Assembly (NCBI GenBank): GCA_049974825.1
Contig: JBNGDJ010000043.1
Location: forward strand, 1 to 18,603
Length of the DNA: 18,603 nucleotides
Origin: JBKHDT01 sp049974825
GTDB lineage: Bacteria > Pseudomonadota > Gammaproteobacteria > Halothiobacillales > Halothiobacillaceae
Reading direction: 5' to 3'
Shown: positions 7,359-16,572 of the stretch, piece by piece
Position numbering within the stretch: the first letter of the stretch is position 1
Layout: every line of letters starts with the position of its first letter
Program-made: the position numbers and the translations under genes
Notes under the pieces: generated by a model
Told to the model about the DNA's origin: nothing
The model's database searches: none
The model's input: the letters and a program-made list of their open reading frames with translations, nothing else

Positions 7359-8162
7359 GTGTCCCTGATGGTGACTGCCCCTGTCGGCATTGCATTGATC
7401 GTTCTGTCCTTTTTCGCGCTCAAGCGATTGATGCCGACCCGGGGTCGTCCCATCGCCGTCATACTCGGGCTCGTCACGCTGGGAATCTACGTGCCCTTTG
7501 CCCTGCGCAACTGGCCGGGCCTGGACGTGATGGCGATGAACATCGTCCTGTTCCTGATCACGATTTTTGCGCTGGGTTTGTTGTTTCCGGGCAAGGGCGT
7601 GCGCAAGAAGGGGGAGTTTCATTGGGGGCCGACCGCGATCATTGCGTTTCTCGGCACCGTGATCGTCGTTCAGGCCATTCTCTTCACCGTGGCCAGCCAC
7701 GGCTTCACCCCGGACGTGGCGCGGGCGATCCTGCCTGAACCGAGAAGCAACCCCGGTCAGGTCACGTCGTTCTTCCCCGGAGAAGTGCCCCACGCCTACC
7801 AGGAAAAGGAGGCGCTGTTCAACCAGTACGCCGACCAGATTCGCGCCCAGCACGAACGCGGCTGGCAAGTCCGACAGGGTTGGATGGGCCCCGCCGTTCT
7901 TGGGGAGCCGGCTCAGTACCGGCTGGAGCTCGTGGATGCCGAAGGGCGTCCTCTGGATGGCGCTCGCGGGGTTGTGCGCTTCATGCGGGCAGCCGATGGT
8001 CGACTGGACTTCGAAGCCGAGCTTCGGTCAATGGGGCAGGGCATGTATGGCGCCGAGGTGGTGATGCCGGCACCCGGACGCTGGAGCGTGCTGGTGGAGC
8101 TTGAGCGCGGGGATGATCTTCACGAGGTTCGCGCGATGACCGAGGTGGCCGATCGTGGCTGA
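7359..8162 (+). CDS. ccoH: CcoH/FixH-like protein with extra N-terminal membrane helices
   Basis: A 267-aa protein. The C-terminal half (about 150-265) matches the FixH/CcoH pattern: an amphipathic segment ending ERGWQVRQGW, then LELVDAEGRPLDGA, then a beta-rich domain with GQGMYGAEV and PAPGRWSVLVEL. CcoH helps assemble the cbb3 complex. Standard CcoH is about 150-180 aa with one helix. Here about four hydrophobic segments (roughly 5-22, 30-48, 55-75, 91-112) precede the domain, so there is an N-terminal extension. The start is GTG 7359 with GGAGG 9 nt upstream, 21 nt after ccoG. Assignment of the C-terminal half rests on pattern and position. Confidence 0.75.
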   Translation: MSLMVTAPVGIALIVLSFFALKRLMPTRGRPIAVILGLVTLGIYVPFALRNWPGLDVMAMNIVLFLITIFALGLLFPGKGVRKKGEFHWGPTAIIAFLGTVIVVQAILFTVASHGFTPDVARAILPEPRSNPGQVTSFFPGEVPHAYQEKEALFNQYADQIRAQHERGWQVRQGWMGPAVLGEPAQYRLELVDAEGRPLDGARGVVRFMRAADGRLDFEAELRSMGQGMYGAEVVMPAPGRWSVLVELERGDDLHEVRAMTEVADRG

Positions 8163-8191
8163 ATAGCCCCGTCGAGATCGATTGTTGAAAT

Positions 8192-8213
8192 GGCGGCCCC
8201 TGGTCGCCTTTTT
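8192..8213 (+). terminator. Terminator after ccoG-ccoH
   Basis: A 7-bp stem, GGCGGCC (8192-8198) and GGTCGCC (8202-8208) with one G-T wobble and a CCT loop, followed by TTTTT (8209-8213). It implies that ccoI is transcribed from its own promoter. Confidence 0.8.
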
Positions 8214-8293
8214 CATTCTGTCCTCGGCGATGTGATCTGCTCTGTCTTGTCACGGTGTCGGGATGGCCCGCCTCTGGCCCGGCATTCCCCCGG

Positions 8294-8321
8294 TTGCCGT
8301 AATGCGCCCGCCGGGTATGAT
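8294..8321 (+). promoter_or_regulatory. Likely sigma-70 promoter of ccoI
   Basis: TTGCCG (8294-8299) and TATGAT (8316-8321), spaced by 16 bp, lie downstream of the ccoH terminator and about 58 nt upstream of the ccoI start. Both boxes are close to consensus. Confidence 0.55.
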
Positions 8322-8379
8322 GCCTGCGATATGACCCCTTCCGGGGCGCCCCCAAGCTTTTTCTGGATTGCCGACGCCC

Positions 8380-10845
8380 GTGAACACGCAAACTGACGAA
8401 CCCGATGCGGCGCGAGACGCCGATAGCTCTCAGGCCTGTTTCCATTGCGGATCACCGGTGCCTGATGGATCACCCTATGCGGCGCGGGTGCTTGGTGAGT
8501 CGCGGCCGATGTGCTGCCCCGGTTGCGAGGCTGTAGCCCGTGCGATTGTCGACGGCGGCATGGAAGATTACTACCGCCACCGGACCGACGTGGCGGAGCG
8601 GCCTGAAGGTGAACTTGAGGATCTGCTGGCCGAGCTGAAGGTGTTCGACCGGCCGGAAATGCAAAAAAGCTTCGTGGCCAATGCCGACGGAGACATGCGC
8701 GATGCGGCCCTGATCCTGGAGGGGATTGTCTGTGCTGCCTGCGTGTGGCTTTCCGAGCGGCACGTCACGCAGATTGACGGGGTGGACTCGTTCAGCGTCA
8801 ACCTTTCCACCCACCGGGCCCAGGTGCGCTGGGACAACCGGCGGGTTCAACTGTCCACGATTCTCAAGGCGATCGCAGAGATTGGTTATCGGGCCCACCC
8901 CTATGACCCCAATCGTCAGGATGCCGTGTTCAAGCGCGAGCGACACCGGCTGCTTCGCCACATCGCGGTGGCGGGGCTGGGCTACATGCAGATCATGATG
9001 ATCGCCATGGCCCTGTACATCGGTGATTTCCAGGGCATTGACGACAATCTGCGGTACTTCTTCTGGTGGGTCAGCCTGATCATCGCGATCCCCATTATTT
9101 TTTACAGCGCGTCGACCTTCTATCGTTCCGCCTGGCGGGATCTCAAGCAAAGGCGGGTGAGCATGGACCTGCCGGTGTCCGTGTCCATCCTGCTGGCCTT
9201 CGGCGGCAGCGTCTGGGCCACGGTCACCAACACCGGCGAGATCTACTACGACACGGTCACCATGTTTGTTTTCCTGCTGCTCGGCGGGCGTTACCTGGAG
9301 ATGAGCGCCCGACACAAGACCGGGGCCGTGACCGAGTCTCTAATCAAGCTGCTGCCCGGATCGGCACGACGACTGCTTTCCCCCACCGAAGAAGAGGTGG
9401 TGCCGGTGTTCGAGCTGCGTCCGGGAGACCGCATTCGCGTCCGGCCCGGCGACACGTTGCCAGCCGACGGACGGGTGGTGGCTGGCGAAAGCACGGTCAA
9501 TGCCTCGATGCTGACCGGCGAAAGCGTGCCAGAGCCCAAGTCGGCGGGTGCGCGAGTTGCAGCCGGCACCGTAAACGTCGAAAGTCCGCTGGAGGTGGAA
9601 GTCGAGCAGGTTGGTCAGGACACCATGCTTTCTTCCATCGTTCGGCTGATGGACCGGGCCCAGGCCCAGCGCCCCCGGATTGCCGAGACCGCCGATCACT
9701 TTGCGCGGCGCTTCGTGGCGCTGCTGTTCTTGGTCACCGCACTGGTGGTGATTGCCTGGCTGTTCATCGATCCCTCCCGCGCCTTCTGGATTGCAGTGGC
9801 CATCCTCGCGATTACCTGTCCCTGTTCGCTTTCCCTGGCGACGCCGACCGCAGTGTCGGTTGCCACGGGCCGGCTGACCCGGGCGGGTCTGCTGGTGACC
9901 CGGGGACATGCGCTGGAAACCCTCGCCCAGGCGACTCACGTGGTCTTCGACAAGACCGGCACCCTGTCCGCGGGGCGCCTGGCCGTGGTAGACGTGGCAC
10001 CTGCCGGCGACATGGACCGGGTGGCGCTGCTCTCGATAGCCGCCGGGCTTGAGCAGGGCTCCGAGCACCCGGTGGCCGAGGCGATCTTTCAGGCCTGGAC
10101 CGACACGCCGGGCACTCAGATCCGGGGGTTTGACGAATTGCGATCCCGGCCGGGGCAGGGCATGGAGGGCAATCTTGACGGTGTGCGCTATCGGCTGGGC
10201 ACGGCGGCCTTCGCCGGGGCGCTGGCCCCGATCGGGGAAACGCCGCCTGAGCGGGCCGAGATTCTGGCGATTCACGTGGTGCGCGAGGGGCAATTCCTCG
10301 GCACGTTGTTCCTGGAGGATCGTCTGCGGGAGGATGCCGCCGACACGGTTGCCGCCCTCAAGGCGCAGGGTGTCACGCCCATGCTCCTCAGCGGCGACAC
10401 GCCGGCGCGCGCCGAGGCCGTCGCGCGGCAGGTCGGCATCGACCACTGGCAGGGGGCTGCTCTGCCCGAGGACAAGCTCGCGACCGTCCGAAAGCTGCAG
10501 GAGGAAGGGGCCGTGGTGGTCATGATCGGAGACGGGGTCAACGATGCCCCGGTGCTTTCCCAGGCGCAGGTCTCAATTGCCATGGGGGGCGGAACCAGCC
10601 TTGCCCAGACCTCCGCCGACATGGTGCTGATCAACGATCACCTGACCCAGGTCGGTTTCGCGCTCGGCTATGCCCGCCGCACCATGAGTATCATCCGGCA
10701 AAACCTGCGCTGGTCCATGTGGTACAACGCCATCGCGATTCCGCTGGCGGCGGTTGGCTTTGTGCAGCCCTGGCTGGCGGCCATCGGCATGTCCGCCAGC
10801 TCGATTATCGTCATCCTCAATGCCTTGCGCCTGCGCAGGGACTGA
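8380..10845 (+). CDS. ccoI: Copper-transporting P1B-type ATPase CcoI (FixI), cbb3 assembly
   Basis: An 821-aa inner-membrane copper exporter that loads copper for the CuB site of cbb3 oxidase. Positions count from the alternative TTG at 8368. Two cysteine clusters (Cys24/Cys27 and Cys49-Cys50/Cys53) come first, a hallmark of the CcoI subgroup. A heavy-metal-binding domain with GIVCAACVW (Cys122, Cys125) follows. Then come the TGES actuator motif, the membrane CPC motif (Cys484-Pro485-Cys486), DKTGT (Asp528 phosphorylation site), the SEHP motif, and GDGVNDAP (721-728). GTG 8380 and TTG 8368 are both possible starts and neither has a good ribosome site. No ccoS follows. Confidence 0.93.
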   Translation: MNTQTDEPDAARDADSSQACFHCGSPVPDGSPYAARVLGESRPMCCPGCEAVARAIVDGGMEDYYRHRTDVAERPEGELEDLLAELKVFDRPEMQKSFVANADGDMRDAALILEGIVCAACVWLSERHVTQIDGVDSFSVNLSTHRAQVRWDNRRVQLSTILKAIAEIGYRAHPYDPNRQDAVFKRERHRLLRHIAVAGLGYMQIMMIAMALYIGDFQGIDDNLRYFFWWVSLIIAIPIIFYSASTFYRSAWRDLKQRRVSMDLPVSVSILLAFGGSVWATVTNTGEIYYDTVTMFVFLLLGGRYLEMSARHKTGAVTESLIKLLPGSARRLLSPTEEEVVPVFELRPGDRIRVRPGDTLPADGRVVAGESTVNASMLTGESVPEPKSAGARVAAGTVNVESPLEVEVEQVGQDTMLSSIVRLMDRAQAQRPRIAETADHFARRFVALLFLVTALVVIAWLFIDPSRAFWIAVAILAITCPCSLSLATPTAVSVATGRLTRAGLLVTRGHALETLAQATHVVFDKTGTLSAGRLAVVDVAPAGDMDRVALLSIAAGLEQGSEHPVAEAIFQAWTDTPGTQIRGFDELRSRPGQGMEGNLDGVRYRLGTAAFAGALAPIGETPPERAEILAIHVVREGQFLGTLFLEDRLREDAADTVAALKAQGVTPMLLSGDTPARAEAVARQVGIDHWQGAALPEDKLATVRKLQEEGAVVVMIGDGVNDAPVLSQAQVSIAMGGGTSLAQTSADMVLINDHLTQVGFALGYARRTMSIIRQNLRWSMWYNAIAIPLAAVGFVQPWLAAIGMSASSIIVILNALRLRRD

Positions 10846-10860
10846 TTCCGGCGCTGGACC

Positions 10861-10878
10861 GGCCAGCAAGACCTGGCC
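10861..10878. terminator. Weak bidirectional stem between convergent ccoI and CNBD gene
   Basis: GGCCAG (10861-10866) and CTGGCC (10873-10878) form a perfect 6-bp stem with a 6-nt loop in the 32-bp gap between two convergent genes. There is no T-tract on either strand, so termination here is inferred from position only. Confidence 0.3.
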
Positions 10879-11366
10879 TACTTGCCGATATTGTGGATAT
10901 AGCGGTTGAGCTGAGCCAGGTCCGTGCTGGTGCGCCGGTAGAGGTGATCGAGGCTGACGATCGCGTATTCGAGCAGCAGCACGGCCATCACGGGGCGCTC
11001 CAGTCGCAGTCGGCAGTACATGTCCCGCGAGAGTTTGAGCAGGCGGGTACGCTGCTTTGCGCGCAGCCGGACCAGTCGCGGCTGCCGGTCGAAGAAGCTC
11101 ATCTCGCCCAGCATTTCACCGGCGCAGATGTGTCCGACCGCCACTTCGTTTTCCGCCGGTCCGACAATCAGCGCCGCCTCGCCTTCAAGCAGAAAATAAA
11201 TGGCCTCCCCGACCTCGCCGATTTCCGCGATGATCTGGCCAGACTGGACGTCAAGCAGCTCGCAGTAGTCGAGAAAGTCCCGGATTTCCCGGTCGGTCAG
11301 CAAGTTCGTATCCACGTGCTGCCCGAGGAAATTGGTCAGTTGTTCCCGGTCCTGATCGGTAATCAT
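10878..11366 (-). CDS. Stand-alone cyclic-nucleotide-binding-domain protein
   Basis: A 162-aa protein made almost only of a Crp-like cNMP-binding domain. The beta-roll runs from about 40 to 110, including LLEGEAALIVG and the phosphate-binding-cassette region GEMLGEMSFFDRQPRLVRLRA (about 83-103). The cassette glutamate and an arginine are present, but the Ser/Thr after the arginine (Ser83 in E. coli CRP) is Leu. That makes ordinary cAMP binding doubtful. One helical segment (about 110-160) follows and there is no helix-turn-helix. The ATG at 11366 has GGAG 8 nt upstream; a TTG precedes it. It is convergent with ccoI. The ligand and partner are unknown. Confidence 0.8.
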   Translation of the reverse strand: MITDQDREQLTNFLGQHVDTNLLTDREIRDFLDYCELLDVQSGQIIAEIGEVGEAIYFLLEGEAALIVGPAENEVAVGHICAGEMLGEMSFFDRQPRLVRLRAKQRTRLLKLSRDMYCRLRLERPVMAVLLLEYAIVSLDHLYRRTSTDLAQLNRYIHNIGK

Positions 11367-11645
11367 CAAAGGCGCTCCGTCAATCGGTGATAAGAGGTCG
11401 CTGCGGGCAGGAAACCGCCGCAGGACGCAGCCTGACAGGGTCGGTGTTCAGGTGGGCGCGCCCGCGGCAGCGGGCGGGCGAGGCCGTTTGGACCCTGCAT
11501 CCAAGAGTCCTGTTTATGGTAGCTCAAAATTTTCCGGCTTTATGGTGAGGCCCGGCGGCTGTAGTGTTTTCGCAACGGTCCTGCCCGTTCGCCCTGGCTG
11601 GAGGGGCAGTTGCCGCATTTCATCCCGACCCGAGGAGTGACCGTC
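11367..11645. other. Divergent intergenic region, CNBD gene / hydrolase gene
   Basis: About 280 bp between two divergently read genes, so promoters for both should lie here. A weak plus-strand candidate is TTGGAC (11488-11493) with GTTTAT (11512-11517), spacing 18. A GC-rich block with GGGCGCGCCC lies near 11455-11464. I see no operator or repeat copy with confidence. Confidence 0.3.
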
Positions 11646-12536
11646 ATGCTGCGAATCCTGTGTCTGACCCTGGGCATCCTCATGCCCGTCTGGGCCCTGC
11701 AAGCTGCCGAGCCAGTTGAACTGACCCACGGGGACATCACCCTGCTTGGGCACATGGAGCAAGCGCCGGGTGCCGAGCTCTCGGACGGCGTGGTGTTGAT
11801 CGTCCACGGCACGCTGGCGCATGGCCAGATGGAAATTACCCGCTCCCTGCAGCAGTTGCTGGCGGAGGCAGGCTACAACGCCCTGACCGTCAATCTCGGC
11901 CTGGGCCAGGATCGGCGCGAAGGCATGTACGACTGTGACAGCCTGCACGATCACCGTCATGAGGATGCCGTGGCGGAGATTGCCGCCTGGGTTGAATGGC
12001 TGAAGGGGCAGGGTGCCGGCAAGGTGGCGGTGGTCGGTCATTCTCGTGGTGGCAACCAGGTGGCCCGCTACCTGGCGAGCGATCCTGACCCCGTCGTGAC
12101 CCGCGGTGTGCTGCTTGCCCCGCAAACCTGGACCGAGGATTACCACTTCAAGAGCTACGAGAAAAGCTACGGTGTTCCGCTCAAGCCGCTGCTTGACGAG
12201 GCCCGGACCCATGTGGCCGAGGGCAACGGGGATCAGGTAATGGTCATGGACTTCATCTACTGTCCCGGCGCCCAGGCCACGGCTCGGAGCGTGATCAGCT
12301 ACTACGAGCCCGACACGCAGATGGACACGCCGACCGTGGTGGCCGACACCCAGGTACCGACTCTGGTGCTGGTAGCCGAAATGGACGAGGTCGTCACCGA
12401 CCTTGAGGAACGCATGTCGGGACGTGTCGACGACGAAACCGTGTTCATGTCCGTGATCGGTGGAGCGGATCACATGTTCATGGACCTGTTTGTCTACGAC
12501 GTTGCCGACCAGACCACTGCCTTCCTGGACTGGTAA
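11646..12536 (+). CDS. Secreted alpha/beta hydrolase, substrate unknown
   Basis: A 296-aa protein with a clear Sec signal peptide: MLRILCLTLGIL, more hydrophobic residues, and a probable cleavage after ALQA, before AEP (about residue 20). The mature part is an alpha/beta hydrolase with LIVHGTLAHG (oxyanion region), the nucleophile elbow GHSRGG (Ser133), a probable acid Asp in AEMDEVV, and a C-terminal His in GGADHMF. GAGGAG 8 nt before ATG 11646 fixes the start. The open frame extends 12 codons upstream without a ribosome site. It is not clearly in an operon. I cannot assign esterase, lipase or another activity. Confidence 0.8.
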   Translation: MLRILCLTLGILMPVWALQAAEPVELTHGDITLLGHMEQAPGAELSDGVVLIVHGTLAHGQMEITRSLQQLLAEAGYNALTVNLGLGQDRREGMYDCDSLHDHRHEDAVAEIAAWVEWLKGQGAGKVAVVGHSRGGNQVARYLASDPDPVVTRGVLLAPQTWTEDYHFKSYEKSYGVPLKPLLDEARTHVAEGNGDQVMVMDFIYCPGAQATARSVISYYEPDTQMDTPTVVADTQVPTLVLVAEMDEVVTDLEERMSGRVDDETVFMSVIGGADHMFMDLFVYDVADQTTAFLDW

Positions 12537-12553
12537 TCCGCCCGTGTCGGCCC

Positions 12554-12584
12554 GGCCCGGACTCGCCAAAGGGTGCGGGCCTTT
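12554..12584 (+). terminator. Possible terminator after the hydrolase gene
   Basis: GGCCCG (12554-12559) and CGGGCC (12576-12581) can pair across a 16-nt loop, followed by TTTCG. The loop is long and the T-tract is short, so this is tentative. No convincing glyA promoter was found between here and 12759. Confidence 0.35.
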
Positions 12585-12759
12585 CGTCGCAGCTCTCCCC
12601 GCAGACATGAACCAGGTTCAGCCTCTTGTTGAAACCTGTCCAGCCCGCCTGTTTGCCTGCCCTGTGTTAAACTGTCGGCCCTGATCGAAAGCGGCCCGCG
12701 GCGTCGGGATCACGGCTTTCGTGCCCCGTTTTTCCCAGAATCACGCGAGAGATAAGGCG

Positions 12760-14013
<1,254 letters not shown>

Positions 14014-14022
14014 TCTTCCGCC

Positions 14023-14526
14023 ATGCGCTGTCCTTTCTGCCAGCACGCCGATACGCGGGTTGTCGACTCGCGCTCGGTAGAAGGCGGGGAGCAGGTCCGA
14101 CGCCGAAGGCAGTGTCCGGAATGTCGTGAACGCTTTACCACCTATGAAACCGCCGAGCGCTCCCTGCCGCGCATTATCAAGCGCGAAGGACTGCGTGAGA
14201 GTTTCTCGATGGAAAAGCTGCGCGCCGGCATGACTCGGGCGCTGGAAAAGCGTCCGGTCGAGACCGACCGCATCGACCGCGCCATCGAGGACATCACCCG
14301 GCGTCTGCTGCAGACCGGCGAAAAGGAAGTCGAAGCCCGCCGCGTCGGCGAACTGGTCATGAACGCCCTGCGCGATCTGGACGAGGTGGCCTACATCCGA
14401 TTTGCCTCCGTCTACCTGAGCTTTGATGACATCAGTGCCTTCCGCGAGGTCATCGAGCGGCTGGAGCGCGAACCATCGCCTGAGATGAAAGCGCGCCAGA
14501 TACCGCTGATCCAGGATTCAACCTGA
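14023..14526 (+). CDS. nrdR: Transcriptional repressor NrdR
   Basis: A 167-aa Zn-ribbon/ATP-cone regulator that represses ribonucleotide reductase operons according to bound ATP/dATP. The four zinc cysteines are Cys3, Cys6, Cys31 and Cys34 (MRCPFCQH and CPECRERFTTYE). An ATP-cone domain follows from about 49 to 139, starting IIKREGLRESFS. It starts 9 nt after glyA, and ribD starts 2 nt after it. Coupling of nrdR to rib genes is common in gammaproteobacteria. Its target NrdR boxes are not in this window. Confidence 0.96.
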   Translation: MRCPFCQHADTRVVDSRSVEGGEQVRRRRQCPECRERFTTYETAERSLPRIIKREGLRESFSMEKLRAGMTRALEKRPVETDRIDRAIEDITRRLLQTGEKEVEARRVGELVMNALRDLDEVAYIRFASVYLSFDDISAFREVIERLEREPSPEMKARQIPLIQDST

Positions 14527-14528
14527 GC

Positions 14529-15653
14529 ATGACCGACTGGCGCAACGACGATGCCCGCTTCATGGCGCGCGCGATCGAGCTGGCCGGTCGCGGGTGGTAT
14601 ACCACCGCGCCCAACCCCCGCGTTGGCTGCGTGATCGTGCGCGATGGCCGCATCGTCGGCGAAGGCTTTCATCGTCGTGCGGGCGAGCCCCACGCCGAGC
14701 CCCTGGCACTGGCCCAGGCCGGCGTCGAAGCAAAGGGGGCCACGGCGTACGTCACCCTGGAGCCCTGCGCTCATCACGGTCGAACGCCCCCCTGTGCCCC
14801 CCGCTTGGCCGAGGCCGGGGTCGCCCGCGTGGTTACGGCCATGGAAGATCCCAACCCGGCGGTCTCCGGCCGCGGTCACGACATGCTGCGCGCCGCCGGC
14901 GTGATCGTCGAGACCGGCCTGATGGAAGCCGCGGCGCAGGCACTAAACCGGGGTTTCATCCATCGGATGCGCGGCGGCCGTCCCCGCGTACGCGTCAAAC
15001 TGGCTGCCTCGGTCGATGGCCGCACCGCCCTGGCCAACGGTCGAAGCCAATGGATCACCGGGCCTGCCGCCCGAGCCGATGTGCAAAGGCTTCGTGCCGA
15101 ATCCTGCGCGGTTCTGACCGGCATCGAAAGCGTGCTGACCGACGGGGCGCGCATGAACGTGCGCCTGGCACCCGAGGCCTTGGGTATTGAAGGCCCGGTC
15201 CGCCAGCCCCTGCGGGTGGTGCTGGACTCCGGACTGCGTTTGCCGCCCTCGGTTCCGCTGTTCGATCAGCCGGGCGATATCCTCATCTACCATGCCGGGA
15301 CGCCGCTGGATGCCGGTACTGCGGCGCTGCTTGCACGCCGTGCCGAGCTGGTCGAGGTCGAGAGAATGCCCGGCGCGGGCGGTCTCGCGCTGGAGCCGAT
15401 TCTCGAAGACCTGGGGCGGCGCCAGATCAACGAACTGCTGGTCGAGGCCGGGCCAAAGTTGGCCGGTGCCTTTGTGCAGGCCGGCCTGGTGGACGAGCTG
15501 ATTGTCTATCAGGCGCCGACACTGCTTGGTCACGAGGCCAGACCACTGCTTGCTCTGCCCAAGCTGACCGACCTGGCCAATCGCAGCGAATGGCGTTTTG
15601 TCGAGGTTCGCGCCGTGGGCGACGACCTGCGTTTGACCCTTCGGCCTGCGTGA
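14529..15653 (+). CDS. ribD: Bifunctional riboflavin biosynthesis deaminase/reductase RibD
   Basis: A 374-aa two-domain enzyme. The N-terminal deaminase acts on the diamino-pyrimidine intermediate and the C-terminal reductase reduces the ribosyl side chain. The zinc site is visible as His55-Ala-Glu57 (GEPHAEPLAL), Cys80 in LEPCAHHGRTPPC and Cys89, with TAPNPRVGCVIV before it. The reductase part (from about 150) starts VRVKLAASVDGRTAL and contains the SQWITG motif. Length is standard. It starts 2 nt after nrdR. Unlike the rest of the run, the gap to ribE is 74 nt and holds a repeat copy. Confidence 0.96.
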   Translation: MTDWRNDDARFMARAIELAGRGWYTTAPNPRVGCVIVRDGRIVGEGFHRRAGEPHAEPLALAQAGVEAKGATAYVTLEPCAHHGRTPPCAPRLAEAGVARVVTAMEDPNPAVSGRGHDMLRAAGVIVETGLMEAAAQALNRGFIHRMRGGRPRVRVKLAASVDGRTALANGRSQWITGPAARADVQRLRAESCAVLTGIESVLTDGARMNVRLAPEALGIEGPVRQPLRVVLDSGLRLPPSVPLFDQPGDILIYHAGTPLDAGTAALLARRAELVEVERMPGAGGLALEPILEDLGRRQINELLVEAGPKLAGAFVQAGLVDELIVYQAPTLLGHEARPLLALPKLTDLANRSEWRFVEVRAVGDDLRLTLRPA

Positions 15654-15655
15654 TC

Positions 15656-15687
15656 AGGACTCTCTGCCCGAATGTTTCAGACTCCGG
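15656..15687 (+). repeat. Dispersed repeat, copy C (half element, inside the rib gap)
   Basis: These 32 nt match 18551-18582 at 27 positions, keeping CTCTGC-CGAATG and TTCAGA. The stem GGACTCT / AGACTCC has a C-C mismatch in the middle. The second hairpin of the element is not recognisable here. It lies between ribD and ribE, inside a probable operon. Confidence 0.6.
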
Positions 15688-15727
15688 CACCGGCCGGCAC
15701 GAACACACCTGACCCCGGGAGGCCCCG

Positions 15728-16411
15728 ATGTTCACAGGCATTATCGAAGCGATTGGCGAAATTGCCGCCCTGACACCCCGCGGGGGCGACCGGCGCCTGA
15801 GCGTGCACACTGGCGGACTTGACCTTCAGGACGTGGCCCTGGGCGATTCCATTGCCGTCAACGGCGTATGCCTGACGGTGGTCGAGCTGGGCGATCACCG
15901 GTTCAGCGCCGATGTCTCACGCGAAAGTCTCGATCGCACGACGCTGGGCGACCTGGCCAGTGGTTCGCGGGTAAATCTCGAAAAAGCCCTCACGCCGACC
16001 ACTCGCCTCGGTGGCCACCTCGTCAGCGGGCATGTCGACGGAGTCGGCCGTATCCTTTCTCGCGAGGAGGACGCCCGTGCCGTGACCTTCTGGGCCGAGG
16101 CGCCGGCTGATCTGGCGCGCTATATCGCCGTCAAGGGCTCGATCTGCGTCGATGGCACCAGCCTGACCGTCAACGAGGTCGACGGCGCCCGGTTCCGGCT
16201 CACCATCATCCCCCACACCCTCAAGATGACCGTGATGGCAGACTATCGCGCCGGAACCCGGGTAAACCTTGAAGTGGACCTGATCGCCCGCTACCTGGAG
16301 CGCCTGATGCTCGGGACGGCGGCAGCCGAGCCTGGGGAGTCCACGCCCCAATGGGACGAAGCACTGCTACGCGCCAACGGTTTTGGGGGCGGGTTGGCCG
16401 GTCACGATTGA
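15728..16411 (+). CDS. ribE: Riboflavin synthase alpha subunit
   Basis: A 227-aa enzyme that dismutates two 6,7-dimethyl-8-ribityllumazine molecules into riboflavin plus the pyrimidinedione. Two tandem lumazine-binding repeats are visible. The first starts MFTGIIE and has NGVCLTV (Cys48). The second has DGTSLTVNEV (about 142-151), and LEKAL...GGHLVSGHVDG lies between them. GGGAGG 5 nt before the ATG sets the start. The C-terminal tail (about 205-227) is slightly long. The symbol follows the usage in which ribE is riboflavin synthase (ribC in E. coli). Its stop codon overlaps the tRNA promoter. Confidence 0.95.
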   Translation: MFTGIIEAIGEIAALTPRGGDRRLSVHTGGLDLQDVALGDSIAVNGVCLTVVELGDHRFSADVSRESLDRTTLGDLASGSRVNLEKALTPTTRLGGHLVSGHVDGVGRILSREEDARAVTFWAEAPADLARYIAVKGSICVDGTSLTVNEVDGARFRLTIIPHTLKMTVMADYRAGTRVNLEVDLIARYLERLMLGTAAAEPGESTPQWDEALLRANGFGGGLAGHD

Positions 16412-16436
16412 CAACCCCGCCGGGGCGCATTAACAT
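16408..16436 (+). promoter_or_regulatory. Promoter of the tRNA-Pro-Arg-His operon
   Basis: A perfect -35 TTGACA (16408-16413), exactly 17 bp, then TAACAT (16431-16436). The bases after the -10 are TCGCGCCTCG, a GC-rich discriminator like those of stable-RNA promoters under stringent (ppGpp) control. The -35 box contains the ribE stop codon TGA (16409-16411). The expected start is around 16443, about 36 nt before the first tRNA. Confidence 0.8.
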
Positions 16437-16478
16437 TCGCGCCTCGCTTAGCCGCTTCGGCGGTGGCAAATCCTGCCG

Positions 16479-16555
16479 CGGAGTGTAGCGCAGCCTGGTA
16501 GCGCACCTGGTTTGGGACCAGGTGGTCGGGGGTTCGAATCCCTCCACTCCGACCA
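16479..16555 (+). tRNA. tRNA-Pro (anticodon TGG)
   Basis: A 77-nt cloverleaf. The acceptor CGGAGTG pairs with CACTCCG, the anticodon loop is TTTGGGA (anticodon TGG), the T-arm has GGTTCGAATCC, and CCA is encoded at the 3' end. First of three tRNAs in one transcript. Confidence 0.97.
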
Positions 16556-16572
16556 TTGGGCTTGCCGACCTC

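Noticed and set aside
10719..11390. 223-aa plus-strand open frame after ccoI, as a possible ccoS or regulator
   Set aside because: It overlaps the ccoI 3' end in another frame and mirrors the CNBD gene. It lacks the membrane helix and cysteine pattern of CcoS.
15654..15727. FMN riboswitch in front of ribE
   Set aside because: The gap is too short and lacks the conserved RFN-element segments. It is explained by a repeat copy.
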